A stretch of 64,000 nt of DNA from Streptomyces sp. NBC_00083 (GTDB lineage: Bacteria > Actinomycetota > Actinomycetes > Streptomycetales > Streptomycetaceae). How positions within the stretch are numbered: the stretch's first letter is position 1; each line of letters opens with the position of its first letter. The DNA lies in assembly GCF_026343295.1 (NCBI RefSeq), contig NZ_JAPELY010000001.1:2356001-2420000 (forward strand). The letters run 5' to 3'. Both the position numbers and the translations under genes were made by a program. The notes under the pieces were generated by a model. It did no database searches. It worked only from the letters and a program-made list of their open reading frames with translations, and was not told where the DNA came from. Of this stretch, positions 19,439-27,522 are shown in pieces.

Positions 19439-20110
19439 TCAGAGCGCCGTGATGTAACCGGGTACCGTCACCGACGCGTCGAGGTCGGCCGCCGGGACGG
19501 GCGCGCCGTACGACGGGGTGAGCGGCAGGACGCCGGCCCAGTGGGGCAGCGCCAGGTCCTCGGCGTCGTCGTTCGGGCCGCCGGTGCGGAGCTTGGCCGA
19601 GACCTCGTTCAGGTCGAGGCTGATCACCGCGGTCGCGGCCAGCTCCTTCGCGTTGGCCGGGCGCGAGTCGAGGGCGCGGCCCGGGACCACATGGTCCACC
19701 AGCGCGTCCAGCGCGGCGCGCCGCTCCTCGGGGTCGGTCACCTCCTGGGCCACGCCGTGCACCACGACCGAGCGGTAGTTGATCGAGTGGTGGAAGGCGG
19801 ACCGGGCGAGCACCAGGCCGTCGACGTGGGTGACCGTCAGACAGACCGGGAGCCCCGGGTCGGCCTGGCCCGCCGCGCGCAACGGGCGCGACCCGGTCGA
19901 GCCGTGTATGTACAGCCGCTCGCCGACCCGGGCGAACAGCGTCGGCAGCACGACGGGTGATCCGTCCCGGACGAACCCCAGGTGGCAGACGTACGCCGTG
20001 TCGAGGATGCCGTGCACCAGCTCGCGGTCGTAGGAGGCCCGCTCGCGCGACCGCGTCGGCACGGTGCGGTCGGTGGCCTGGTAGGGGGGTGCGGTCGCGG
20101 TGTCCGACAT
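19439..20110 (-). CDS. Pyridoxamine 5'-phosphate oxidase-family flavoprotein
   Basis: A 223-residue split-barrel protein of the NimA/PPOX-like group: Y-V-C-H-L-G-F-V-R-D-G-S-P-V-V-L-P-T-L at the start, Y-I-H-G-S-T-G-S-R, and N-Y-R-S-V-V-V-H-G in the middle. These match FMN-binding strands. ATG 20110 has GGAGA upstream. It is divergent from a MocR regulator across about 35 bases holding a perfect palindrome. MocR proteins carry a PLP-binding aminotransferase domain, which suggests this protein's expression responds to a vitamin B6 compound. Its reaction is not known. Confidence 0.82.
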   Translation of the reverse strand: MSDTATAPPYQATDRTVPTRSRERASYDRELVHGILDTAYVCHLGFVRDGSPVVLPTLFARVGERLYIHGSTGSRPLRAAGQADPGLPVCLTVTHVDGLVLARSAFHHSINYRSVVVHGVAQEVTDPEERRAALDALVDHVVPGRALDSRPANAKELAATAVISLDLNEVSAKLRTGGPNDDAEDLALPHWAGVLPLTPSYGAPVPAADLDASVTVPGYITAL

Positions 20111-20122
20111 TGCCATCTCCAT

Positions 20123-20138
20123 TGCACTAGTGCATAAT
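20123..20138. promoter_or_regulatory. Divergent promoter with 12-bp palindrome
   Basis: TGCACTAGTGCA (20123-20134) is perfectly palindromic and sits midway between the two divergent starts. CATAAT (20133-20138) overlaps its edge and would place transcription at about 20146, the GTG of the MocR gene. It is the obvious operator candidate for MocR. Confidence 0.6.
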
Positions 20139-20145
20139 CTTGTTT

Positions 20146-21486
20146 GTGCTAGGAGAATATCGGATCGTAGGGCGTCGCGCATCGGAGATTGCCGAGAGCG
20201 TGGAGCGCGCGGTGGGTGCCGGCGGGCTCGAACCGGGTCAACTGCTGCCTCCGCTCAGGGAGTTGGCGACCGAGCTCGGCGTCAATGCCAATACCGTGGC
20301 CGCCGCCTACCGGCTGTTGCGCGACCGGGGCGTGATCGAGACGGCCGGCCGGCGCGGCAGCCGGGTCCGCCCCAGGCCCGCGAGCACCGCCCGGGACCTC
20401 ATCCGCGTCGACGTGCCCGAGGGGGTGCGCAACATCGCGGACGGCAACCCGGACGCGCGGCTGCTCCCCCCGCTCGGCGACGCCCTGGCCGCCGCCGCCC
20501 GAGCCAACGCCGAACGGCCCGGCCGGTACCTGTACGGGCAGGACCCCGTCGACGAGGACCTCGCCCGCCTCGCCCGCGCCGCCTTCGACGAACAGGGCGT
20601 GCCGGACGGGCCGGTCGGGGTGCTGTCGGGGTCGCTCGACGCCATCGAGCGGGTGCTCACCGCGCATCTGCGCCCCGGCGACGCCGTGGCGATCGAGGAC
20701 CCGGGCTGGGGCGCGCTGCTCGACCTCGTACCGGCGCTCGGCCTGCGGCCGGAACCCGTGCCGCTCGACGACGAGGGCCCGCTGCCGGACGGGCTGGACC
20801 GTGCCCTCGCCGCGGGCGCCCGCGCCGTCGTGATCACCTGCCGTGCGCAGAACCCGACCGGCGCCGCCATCGGCGCGGCCCGCGCCCGCGCGCTGAGCGA
20901 CGTGCTCGCCGCGTACCCGGGCGTGCTGCTGATCCAGGACGACCACGGCCACGGCATGGTCGACCTGCCCCTGCACCCCATCGCGCCCCCGACCGAACAC
21001 TGGGCGTTCGTACGGTCGGTGGCCAAGGCGTACGGGCCCGACCTGCGGCTCGCCGTGCTGACCGGGGACGCCGTCACGCTCGACCGGGTGCGCGGGCGCC
21101 AGCGGCTCGGGCCCGGCTGGGTGAGCCGGCTGCTCCAGCGGGCCGTCGTCGAGCTGTGGACCTCGGGCGCCGTCGACCCGGCGAAGGTGGCGCGTTCGTA
21201 CCGCGAGCGGCGCGAGGGCCTGCTGCGGGCGCTGCGCGAACGGGGCGTCGAGGCCCACGGGCGGAGCGGGTTCGTGGTGTGGGTGCCGGTGCCCGACGAG
21301 ACGGGGGCGGTGTCCCGGCTGCTGCACGCGGGCTGGGCGGTGGCGCCCGGCGCCCGCTTCCGCCTGGCGTCGGCGCCCGGCGTGCGGATCACCGTGTCGA
21401 GCCTGGCCGCGGACGAACTCGGGCCGCTCGCGGACGCCGTCGCCTCCGCGGTCGGCCCGGGGCCCGGCAGCCGTTACGTCGCCTGA
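20146..21486 (+). CDS. MocR-type regulator (GntR helix plus aminotransferase domain)
   Basis: A 446-residue fusion. Residues about 1-75 are a GntR winged helix: L-P-P-L-R-E-L-A-T-E-L-G-V-N-A-N-T-V-A-A-A-Y-R-L-L. Residues about 90-440 are a fold-type I aminotransferase: R-A-Q-N-P-T-G-A, Q-D-D-H-G-H-G, and S-V-A-K-A-Y-G-P-D-L-R with the PLP lysine. Such regulators use PLP as sensor or cofactor. GTG 20146 fits a leaderless start after CATAAT; TTG 20140 is also open. Its 3' end overlaps the convergent EamA gene by 13 bases. Confidence 0.9.
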   Translation: MLGEYRIVGRRASEIAESVERAVGAGGLEPGQLLPPLRELATELGVNANTVAAAYRLLRDRGVIETAGRRGSRVRPRPASTARDLIRVDVPEGVRNIADGNPDARLLPPLGDALAAAARANAERPGRYLYGQDPVDEDLARLARAAFDEQGVPDGPVGVLSGSLDAIERVLTAHLRPGDAVAIEDPGWGALLDLVPALGLRPEPVPLDDEGPLPDGLDRALAAGARAVVITCRAQNPTGAAIGAARARALSDVLAAYPGVLLIQDDHGHGMVDLPLHPIAPPTEHWAFVRSVAKAYGPDLRLAVLTGDAVTLDRVRGRQRLGPGWVSRLLQRAVVELWTSGAVDPAKVARSYRERREGLLRALRERGVEAHGRSGFVVWVPVPDETGAVSRLLHAGWAVAPGARFRLASAPGVRITVSSLAADELGPLADAVASAVGPGPGSRYVA

Positions 21487-22484
21487 GCCTTCGTTCGCGC
21501 GCGCGGCCGGCTCTGGGTGAGGGCGGCGCCCGCCAGGACGACGGCCGCCCCGACCGGGGTGTTCCAGCTGAGGCTCTCGCCGAGGACCGCGACCCCGGCG
21601 GCGGTGGCGATCACCGGGATGAAGTAGGTGACCATCTGTGCCGTCGTCGGCCCCACCTCGGTGACGAGCCCGTACTGGACGAGCACGGCGAGCCCCGTGC
21701 CGAGCGCGCCGAGCGCCGCGACCGCCAGCAGCGGGACCACCGGGAACGAGTGCGGGAATCCGGCGAACAGCGGTGTGACCAGGGCGAGTTGCAGGGTGGC
21801 GATGCCGAGCTGGGGGCCGATCAGAGAGAGGCTGGAGTGCCCGCTGCCCGCGAGGGTGCGCCGCACGTAGATCCAGCCGATCGGATAGCAGAGCGAGGCG
21901 AGCAGGGCCATCGCGGTGCCCTTGGCGTCCAGGCCGTGGAAGCCCTGCCAGGCGCCGAGCACCGTGAGCACCCCGAGGAAGCCGAGGCCGAGCCCCGCCA
22001 CCCGGCGCCGCGTCGGCCGGTCCTCGGAGAGCGCCACCATCGACAGGGCCATGCCCCACAGCGGCGACGTCGCGTTGCAGATGCCGGCCAGCGTCGAGGG
22101 GATCGTCAGTTCCGCGTAGGCGAACAGCGAGAACGGCGCGGCGTTCAGGAGGAAGGCCGCCACCGTGAGGTGCAGCCAGGTGCGGCGCTCGCGCGGCAGC
22201 CGCTCGCGCTTGACCGCCATCGCGACGGCCAGCACCAGGGTGCCGAAGAGCAGCCGTCCGAACGTGACCTGGAAGGGGGCGAAGCCGTCCGTGCCGACCT
22301 TGATTAGCAGAAAGCTGAAGCCCCAGATCAGCGAGAGCCCGGCGAACCGGACCCGCCAGTCGAGGGCCGGTCGGCGCCGAGCGGCCGGCGCCCCGGCCGC
22401 GCCGGGGGCGGGCCGGGTGGCCGAGGGGAGCGAGGTGGAGGAGGCGGCGGAGGGAGAAGGCCGGGACGGGGTGGCGGTGCTCAT
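21474..22484 (-). CDS. EamA/DMT-family transporter
   Basis: A 336-residue membrane protein, third of this family in the window. A 45-residue Ser/Pro/Ala-rich tail precedes ten helices starting R-F-A-G-L-S-L-I-W-G-F-S-F-L-L-I-K. It has N-A-T-S-P-L-W-G in the first repeat and L-G-E-S-L-S-W-N-T-P-V-G-A near the end. It is divergent from a LysR gene 75 bases away. A LysR-controlled exporter of an amino acid or metabolite, like the LysG/LysE arrangement, is a reasonable inference. ATG 22484; no clear ribosome site. Confidence 0.87.
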   Translation of the reverse strand: MSTATPSRPSPSAASSTSLPSATRPAPGAAGAPAARRRPALDWRVRFAGLSLIWGFSFLLIKVGTDGFAPFQVTFGRLLFGTLVLAVAMAVKRERLPRERRTWLHLTVAAFLLNAAPFSLFAYAELTIPSTLAGICNATSPLWGMALSMVALSEDRPTRRRVAGLGLGFLGVLTVLGAWQGFHGLDAKGTAMALLASLCYPIGWIYVRRTLAGSGHSSLSLIGPQLGIATLQLALVTPLFAGFPHSFPVVPLLAVAALGALGTGLAVLVQYGLVTEVGPTTAQMVTYFIPVIATAAGVAVLGESLSWNTPVGAAVVLAGAALTQSRPRARTKAQAT

Positions 22485-22558
22485 GACGACCACGATGAGG
22501 CTCAGTACCGCGTAGCACAAGCGAGACTTCGGTAGGCAGATGGATTAGCATCGCTTAC

Positions 22559-23470
22559 ATGTTGAATCTGGAGCGCCTGCGCACCCTCGACGCGGTGGCC
22601 CGGCACGGCTCGGTGGGCGGCGCCGCGGACACCCTGCACGTGACGACCTCCGCCGTGTCCCAGCAGCTCGCCAAGTTGGAGCGCGAGGCCGGCCAGCCCC
22701 TGCTCGCCAAGAACGGGCGGGGGGTGCGGCTCACCGACGCCGGCCGGCTGCTCGCCGACCACGCGGCCCGCATCCTCTCCCAGGTCCAGGTGGCCCAGGC
22801 CGAGTTGGAGGAGCAGCGGGGCAGGGTCGTCGGCGAGCTGAGGATCGCCGGGTTCGCCACCGCCGCCCGCGGGCTCTTCCCCGCCGCCCTCGCCGCACTG
22901 CGCGCCGACCACCCGCAACTGGCCGTACGCTCCGACGAGCTGGAGGCCGACGAGTCGGTGCAGGGCGTGCTCCTGGGCGACCTCGACCTCGCACTCGTCC
23001 TCGACTGGTACAACAAGCCGCTCCCGCTGCCCGACGGGCTCGCCAAGCGGGCCGTCCTCGACGACCTCGCGGACGTCGCCGTCTACGCGGGCCACCCGCT
23101 CGCCGGCCGCGACGCGGTGGACCTGGAGGAGTTCGCCGACGACGAGTGGATCACCTGGCCCGAGGGCGAGTTCTGCAGCGAGTGGCTGATGTTCACCCTG
23201 CGCGGCAAGGGCGTCGAGCCGAGGATCGCCCATGTCGCCCGCGAACACGCCACCCAACTCGCTCTGGTGGAAGCCGGGTTGGGCGTGAGCGTCGCGCCGC
23301 GCCTGGGCCGGGGTCCGGTCCCCGACGGGGTGCGGGTGATCCCGGTGCGCGACGCGATGAACCGCCATGTCTACGCGGTGTGGCGCGCGGACGCCGACCG
23401 CAGGCCCTCGATCCGGGCCGCCGTCGACGCGCTGACCGCGGCGGGGGAGGGGCTCGTCCGGGCGGGCTGA
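22559..23470 (+). CDS. LysR-family transcriptional regulator
   Basis: A 303-residue LysR protein. The helix-turn-helix lies at residues 2-60: L-R-T-L-D-A-V-A-R-H-G-S-V-G-G-A-A, then T-S-A-V-S-Q-Q-L-A-K-L-E. The effector domain follows from about residue 90, with G-E-L-R-I-A-G-F and a second lobe ending V-A-P-R-L-G. ATG 22559 follows TAGCAT (22546-22551) by seven bases, so it is probably leaderless. It shares its upstream region with the divergent EamA exporter, the normal arrangement for a LysR protein and its target. Confidence 0.92.
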   Translation: MLNLERLRTLDAVARHGSVGGAADTLHVTTSAVSQQLAKLEREAGQPLLAKNGRGVRLTDAGRLLADHAARILSQVQVAQAELEEQRGRVVGELRIAGFATAARGLFPAALAALRADHPQLAVRSDELEADESVQGVLLGDLDLALVLDWYNKPLPLPDGLAKRAVLDDLADVAVYAGHPLAGRDAVDLEEFADDEWITWPEGEFCSEWLMFTLRGKGVEPRIAHVAREHATQLALVEAGLGVSVAPRLGRGPVPDGVRVIPVRDAMNRHVYAVWRADADRRPSIRAAVDALTAAGEGLVRAG

Positions 23471-23480
23471 CCCGACGCGC

Positions 23481-23957
23481 TCAGCGTCCGAACGCGCCCC
23501 CCAGCTTGCGGAAGTCCCACGACACGACGGCGGACGGGGTCAGCCGCAGCCACGCGTGCCGGCCGTCGTGCACCATGGCGTCGATGCCGAAGTTCTTCGC
23601 GGCGAACAGCCGCTCCACCTCGGCGAGTTCGGGACACGGCTGCCCGGTGCGCGGCGCCTCGCCGACCGGCACCACGCTGCCGCTCAGCTCCACCCCGCGC
23701 AGCTCCCCGTACTCCGTGCCGTCGTCCACGACCACCGCGACGCGAGGATCCTTGCCGAGCTGGGTCCAGCGCCGGCTGCGGGTGATCGAGTACAGCCAGA
23801 GCGAGCCGCCGTGCCAGACGTACCAGAGCGGCGCGACGTGCGGGCTGCCGTCCGCCGAGACGGTGGCGACCCGGCAGGTGCGCCGGTCGCCGAGGAAGGC
23901 GTCGCGCTCCGCGTCGGTCATCATGATCCGGCGGCCCCGGCGCTGTGTGGCGGTCAT
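23481..23957 (-). CDS. PPOX-class (F420/FMN-binding) pyridoxamine oxidase-like protein
   Basis: A 158-residue split barrel: R-T-C-R-V-A-T-V-S-A-D-G-S-P-H-V-A-P-L-W-Y-V-W, then W-T-Q-L-G-K-D-P-R-V-A-V-V-V-D-D-G, the flavin-phosphate region. It ends with T-P-S-A-V-V-S-W-D-F-R-K-L. Members bind F420, FMN or haem and reduce unknown substrates. ATG 23957 is preferred because GAAGGG lies nine bases upstream; an ATG at 23966 touches that ribosome site. It converges on the LysR gene. Confidence 0.83.
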   Translation of the reverse strand: MTATQRRGRRIMMTDAERDAFLGDRRTCRVATVSADGSPHVAPLWYVWHGGSLWLYSITRSRRWTQLGKDPRVAVVVDDGTEYGELRGVELSGSVVPVGEAPRTGQPCPELAEVERLFAAKNFGIDAMVHDGRHAWLRLTPSAVVSWDFRKLGGAFGR

Positions 23958-24083
23958 CCGCGACATCCCTTCGAGAGTCCGGTACGCGTCCGAAGTCCGG
24001 TACCGGGCAAGCCATCTGACGATACGTCAGAAAGCATGGCGCGCTCTTCCCTCGTCGCGCAATGGCCGTTAGCCTCCGGCGCC

Positions 24084-24734
24084 ATGGCGACGAAGGAACT
24101 CCTCGCACAGCAGCTCGTCCCCGCCTCGACGGTACTGATGACCGTCGAGTGCCAGCAGGGCGTGGTCGGCCAGGACAGCGCACTGCCCGAACTCGCCGCG
24201 CAGGCACGGGAGTCGGGGGTCCTGAACAATGTGGCGCGGCTCGTGGCGGGCGCGCACGAGGCGGGCGTCCAGGTATTGCACGCGGTCGCGGAGCGCCGCC
24301 CCGACGGCCGCGGGGCCAATCGCAACGCACGGCTCTTCCGGGCCGCCGAACGGCTCCCGGTGCAGCAGCACTCGGGCTCGCACGCGGTGCGCATCGCCGA
24401 GCCGATCGAGGTGGCCGACGAGGACTTCGTCGTACGCCGTCTGCACGGGCTCTCGCCCGTGTCCGGCACGGACGTCGACCCGATCCTGCGCAACCTCGGC
24501 TGCCGCACCCTGATCGTCACCGGGGTCTCGGCCAACGTCGCGATCCCCAACGCCGTCTTCGACGCGGTCAACCTCGGCTACACGGCGGTGGTGGCCTCGG
24601 ACGCGATCGCGGGGGTGCCGGCCGACTACACCCCCGCGATGGTCCGCAACACCCTCGCCCTCGTCGCCACCGTGGCCACCACCGACGACATCCTGGGCTG
24701 CTTCAAGGAAGCGGGCCGCACTACGCCAGCTTGA
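24084..24734 (+). CDS. Isochorismatase-fold protein lacking the catalytic triad
   Basis: A 216-residue cysteine-hydrolase fold. The first strand reads [13 protein letters not shown], with Glu in place of the catalytic Asp. The lysine strand reads [11 protein letters not shown], with Arg in place of Lys. The nucleophile loop reads [13 protein letters not shown], with Ala where the catalytic Cys belongs. All three triad positions differ, so a hydrolase activity by the usual mechanism is unlikely. It may be a binding or regulatory protein. ATG 24084 looks leaderless. The 3' end overlaps the Rieske gene by 14 bases. Confidence 0.82.
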   Translation: MATKELLAQQLVPASTVLMTVECQQGVVGQDSALPELAAQARESGVLNNVARLVAGAHEAGVQVLHAVAERRPDGRGANRNARLFRAAERLPVQQHSGSHAVRIAEPIEVADEDFVVRRLHGLSPVSGTDVDPILRNLGCRTLIVTGVSANVAIPNAVFDAVNLGYTAVVASDAIAGVPADYTPAMVRNTLALVATVATTDDILGCFKEAGRTTPA

Positions 24735-25206
24735 TGGAGTCCCCCTCGACGGAGATCGCGGCGGCGGGCAGCGGGGACGGCGCGGGACCGGCCTTCACGC
24801 TGCCGTCCGTCACGTCGAACTTGCTCCCGTGGCAGGGGCAGTTGATGGTGCCGTCCGAGACGGACGACACGGCGCAGCCCTGATGGGTGCACTTCGCCGA
24901 GAACGCCTTGAACTGGCCGGCGGCGGGCTGGGTCACCACGACGCCCTCCTTGGCGAAGATCTTCCCGCCGCCCTGCGGGATGTCGGCGGTCCTGCCGAGG
25001 ACGCTTCCGCCGCCCTTGGCGCCGCCGTCCCCGGCGGGGGTGGCCGCGCCGGCGCCGGCCGCGCTGTCCGAGCCGCCCCCGCACGCCGTGAGCGCGGCGG
25101 CGAGCCCGGCCGCCCCGACACACGCGATGACGGTACGGCGCGCCGGTACCTGTGCGGGCGCGGGTGCCGGTACCCGCACGGGTACGGAGTGCGCTTCGGT
25201 GCTCAT
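24721..25206 (-). CDS. Rieske [2Fe-2S] lipoprotein
   Basis: A 161-residue protein with an Arg-Arg-containing N-terminus, a hydrophobic stretch and a lipobox L-T-A-C followed by glycines, so it is exported (possibly by Tat) and lipidated. A Gly/Ala linker leads to the Rieske domain at about residues 75-160: C-T-H-Q-G-C and C-P-C-H-G-S give the two Cys-His pairs that bind the cluster. It is an electron carrier; its partner is not encoded nearby. ATG 25206. Confidence 0.92.
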   Translation of the reverse strand: MSTEAHSVPVRVPAPAPAQVPARRTVIACVGAAGLAAALTACGGGSDSAAGAGAATPAGDGGAKGGGSVLGRTADIPQGGGKIFAKEGVVVTQPAAGQFKAFSAKCTHQGCAVSSVSDGTINCPCHGSKFDVTDGSVKAGPAPSPLPAAAISVEGDSIKLA

Positions 25207-25331
25207 GCTGACTGTCCTCTCGACGTACGACGCGTGACTGCGTGGGGGAGTACGGGAGGGAGGGGTGGGGCGTTCAGCGCGGGGGTGACTTCTTGACCGG
25301 GGCGGGCGGGGACGGGACGTAGCCTGGGCCT

Positions 25332-26204
25332 ATGCTCACTGAAGTCACCGCGACCCGGTACGTCACGCCGTTGCGTGAGGGCGGGTCGCTTCCGGGCATC
25401 GTCGAGGCCGACGATCTCGGAACGTATGTCATCAAGTTCACCGGGGCCGGCCAGGGCCGCAAGACGCTGGTCGCGGAGGTCGTCTGCGGAGAGCTCGCGC
25501 GCCGGCTCGGGCTGCGCATGCCGGAGCTCGTCACCATCCAGCTCGACCCCGTCATCGGCCTGTCCGAGCCCGACCAGGAGGTACAGGAGCTCCTGAAGGC
25601 GAGCGGCGGCCTCAACCTCGGCATGGACTACCTGCCGGGCTCGCTCGGGTTCGACCCGCTCGCCTACCAGGTGGACGCGGCCGAAGCGGGCCGGGTCGTC
25701 TGGTTCGACGCGCTGATCAACAACGTCGACCGGTCGTGGCGCAACCCCAACATGCTGATCTGGCACGGCGACCTGTGGCTGATCGACCACGGCGCCACCA
25801 TGATCTGGCACCACAACTGGCCGGGCGCCGCAGCCTCCGCGGCCAAGCCCTACAACGCCTCCGACCACGCGCTCGCGCCGTTCGGGCCCGATATCGCCAC
25901 CGCCGCGGCCGACCTCGCGCCCCTGGTGACCGAGGAGCTCCTCACCGAGGTCACGGCCCTCGTCCCCGACGAGTGGCTGGTCGACGAGCCCGGCTTCGAC
26001 TCCACCGACGCGCTGCGCCGCGCCTACGTCGAGCCGCTGCTCGCCCGCGCCGCGACGATCCACGAGCGGATCACACTGGACGCCCCCACCGCCACCCCGC
26101 CCTCGCGGGCCCCCGGGTGGCTGACCGACCACGTCAAGCCCTGGCCGCACCCCACCAAGAACCGTCAGGACGCCGAGAACAGCCAGAAGGACGCCGACCG
26201 TTGA
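25332..26204 (+). CDS. HipA-like kinase-fold protein (HipA_2)
   Basis: A 290-residue protein. It has Y-V-I-K-F-T-G-A-G-Q-G as a possible nucleotide-binding strand with lysine, then L-I-N-N-V-D-R-S-W-R-N-P-N-M as the catalytic loop with Asp and Asn, and W-L-I-D-H-G-A as the metal-binding Asp. This is the compact HipA_2 family, related to the HipA persistence kinase but without its HipB antitoxin. TAGCCT (25319-25324) lies seven bases before ATG 25332, so the message is probably leaderless. It overlaps the DUF3037 gene by four bases. Confidence 0.85.
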   Translation: MLTEVTATRYVTPLREGGSLPGIVEADDLGTYVIKFTGAGQGRKTLVAEVVCGELARRLGLRMPELVTIQLDPVIGLSEPDQEVQELLKASGGLNLGMDYLPGSLGFDPLAYQVDAAEAGRVVWFDALINNVDRSWRNPNMLIWHGDLWLIDHGATMIWHHNWPGAAASAAKPYNASDHALAPFGPDIATAAADLAPLVTEELLTEVTALVPDEWLVDEPGFDSTDALRRAYVEPLLARAATIHERITLDAPTATPPSRAPGWLTDHVKPWPHPTKNRQDAENSQKDADR

Positions 26205-26584
26205 GCAAGCGCGATGTCTTCGAGTACGCGCTGCTGCGCGTGGTGCCGCGCGTCGAGCGCGGTGAGTGCTTCAACGCGGGCGTGCTGGTCTACTGCCGCG
26301 CCCACTCCTTCGTCGCGGCCCGCACCCACCTGGACGAGGCGAAGCTGAGGGCGCTCGACCCGGCCGCGGACGTGGTGGGCGTACGGGCGGCGCTGCGGGC
26401 CGTCGAGGGCGTGTGCGGCGGCGGCGAGGGGGCCGGACAGGCGGCGGGCGACGACCCCGGGCGCCGGTTCCGCTGGCTCATCGCGCCCCGCTCCACCGTG
26501 GTGCAGCCGGGTCCGGTGCACACCGGTCTGACCGCTGATCCGGCCGCCGAGACGGAGCGGCTGCTCGACCTCCTCGTGCGCTGA
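26201..26584 (+). CDS. DUF3037 protein coupled to HipA-like kinase
   Basis: A 127-residue protein beginning S-K-R-D-V-F-E-Y-A-L-L-R-V-V-P-R-V-E-R-G-E-C-F-N-A-G-V, the DUF3037 signature, with A-L-D-P-A-A-D in the middle and F-R-W-L-I-A-P near the end. The TTG start at 26201 overlaps the TGA of the kinase gene, which implies translational coupling. HipA_2 and DUF3037 genes are paired in many bacteria, so they probably act together; the role is unknown and a toxin-antitoxin function is speculation. Confidence 0.85.
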   Translation: MSKRDVFEYALLRVVPRVERGECFNAGVLVYCRAHSFVAARTHLDEAKLRALDPAADVVGVRAALRAVEGVCGGGEGAGQAAGDDPGRRFRWLIAPRSTVVQPGPVHTGLTADPAAETERLLDLLVR

Positions 26585-26643
26585 TCACCCGCCCGTGAGG
26601 GGTGCGGCGCGGGTGTGACATGCGCCGCGGGATCCGTGGGCCG

Positions 26644-26706
26644 TTGACACCGCGTGCCAGGGCTTCTAGCGTCTCGTCTGCTGAAGCTACTAAGCGGTTG
26701 CTCAGT
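26644..26706 (+). promoter_or_regulatory. Consensus promoter with TetR-like operator before fabG-like gene
   Basis: TTGACA (26644-26649) and TAGCGT (26667-26672) are exactly 17 bases apart. Ten bases after the expected start site lies ACTAAGC-ggtt-GCTCAGT (26689-26706), an inverted repeat with one mismatch in seven. The form resembles operators of TetR-type regulators of fatty-acid genes. The regulator is not in this window. Confidence 0.7.
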
Positions 26707-26743
26707 GAGTGAGGGCCGCGGATCCCAGGGCGAGGAGAACAGC

Positions 26744-27505
26744 ATGTCCACCACCGAGCAGCGTGTCGCCATCGTGACCGGGGCGGCGCGGGGCATTGGC
26801 GCCGCGACCGCCGTCCGGCTTGCGGCCGAGGGCCGGGCCGTCGCCGTACTCGACCTCGACGAGGCGGCGTGCAAGGACACCGTCGACACGATCACCGCGG
26901 CGGGCGGCCGTGCCCTCGCCGTCGGCTGCGACGTCTCCGACAGCGCCCAGGTGGAGGCCGCCGTCGAGCGCGTCGCCGCCGAGCTCGGCGCGCCGACCAT
27001 CCTCGTCAACAACGCCGGCGTGCTCCGCGACAACCTCCTCTTCAAGATGAGCGAGTCGGACTGGGACCTGGTCATGAACGTGCACCTCAAGGGCGCGTTC
27101 CTGATGGCCAAGGCCTGTCAGAAGCACATGGTGGACGCCAAGTGGGGCCGCATCGTCTCGCTCTCCTCGTCGTCCGCGCTCGGCAACCGCGGCCAGGCCA
27201 ACTACTCCGCCGTCAAGGCCGGCCTCCAGGGCTTCACCAAGACCCTCGCCAAGGAGCTCGGCAAGTTCGGCATCACCGCCAACGCCGTCGCCCCCGGCTT
27301 CATCGTCACGGAGATGACCGCGCAGACCGCCGCCCGCGTCGGCATGGGCTTCGAGGACTTCCAGGCCGCGGCCGCCACGCAGATCCCCGTCCAGCGCGTC
27401 GGCCACCCCGAGGACATCGCCAACGCGATCGCCTTCTTCACGGGCGACGCCGCGGGCTTCGTCTCCGGCCAGGTCATGTACGTGGCCGGCGGACCGCTCA
27501 ACTAA
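26744..27505 (+). CDS. SDR oxidoreductase, 3-oxoacyl-ACP reductase-like (FabG type)
   Basis: A 253-residue classical short-chain dehydrogenase. The cofactor motif T-G-A-A-R-G-I-G is near residue 15, N-N-A-G near residue 90, and the active site has S-L-S-S-S-S, Y-S-A-V-K with catalytic Tyr and Lys. It ends G-Q-V-M-Y-V-A-G-G-P. It reduces a 3-oxoacyl group or a similar ketone with NAD(P)H. ATG 26744 follows GCGAGGAG. It forms a two-gene unit with a second SDR 17 bases downstream, under a strong promoter with a likely repressor site. Confidence 0.9.
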   Translation: MSTTEQRVAIVTGAARGIGAATAVRLAAEGRAVAVLDLDEAACKDTVDTITAAGGRALAVGCDVSDSAQVEAAVERVAAELGAPTILVNNAGVLRDNLLFKMSESDWDLVMNVHLKGAFLMAKACQKHMVDAKWGRIVSLSSSSALGNRGQANYSAVKAGLQGFTKTLAKELGKFGITANAVAPGFIVTEMTAQTAARVGMGFEDFQAAAATQIPVQRVGHPEDIANAIAFFTGDAAGFVSGQVMYVAGGPLN

Positions 27506-27522
27506 GCGCGAGGGTACGGAAC

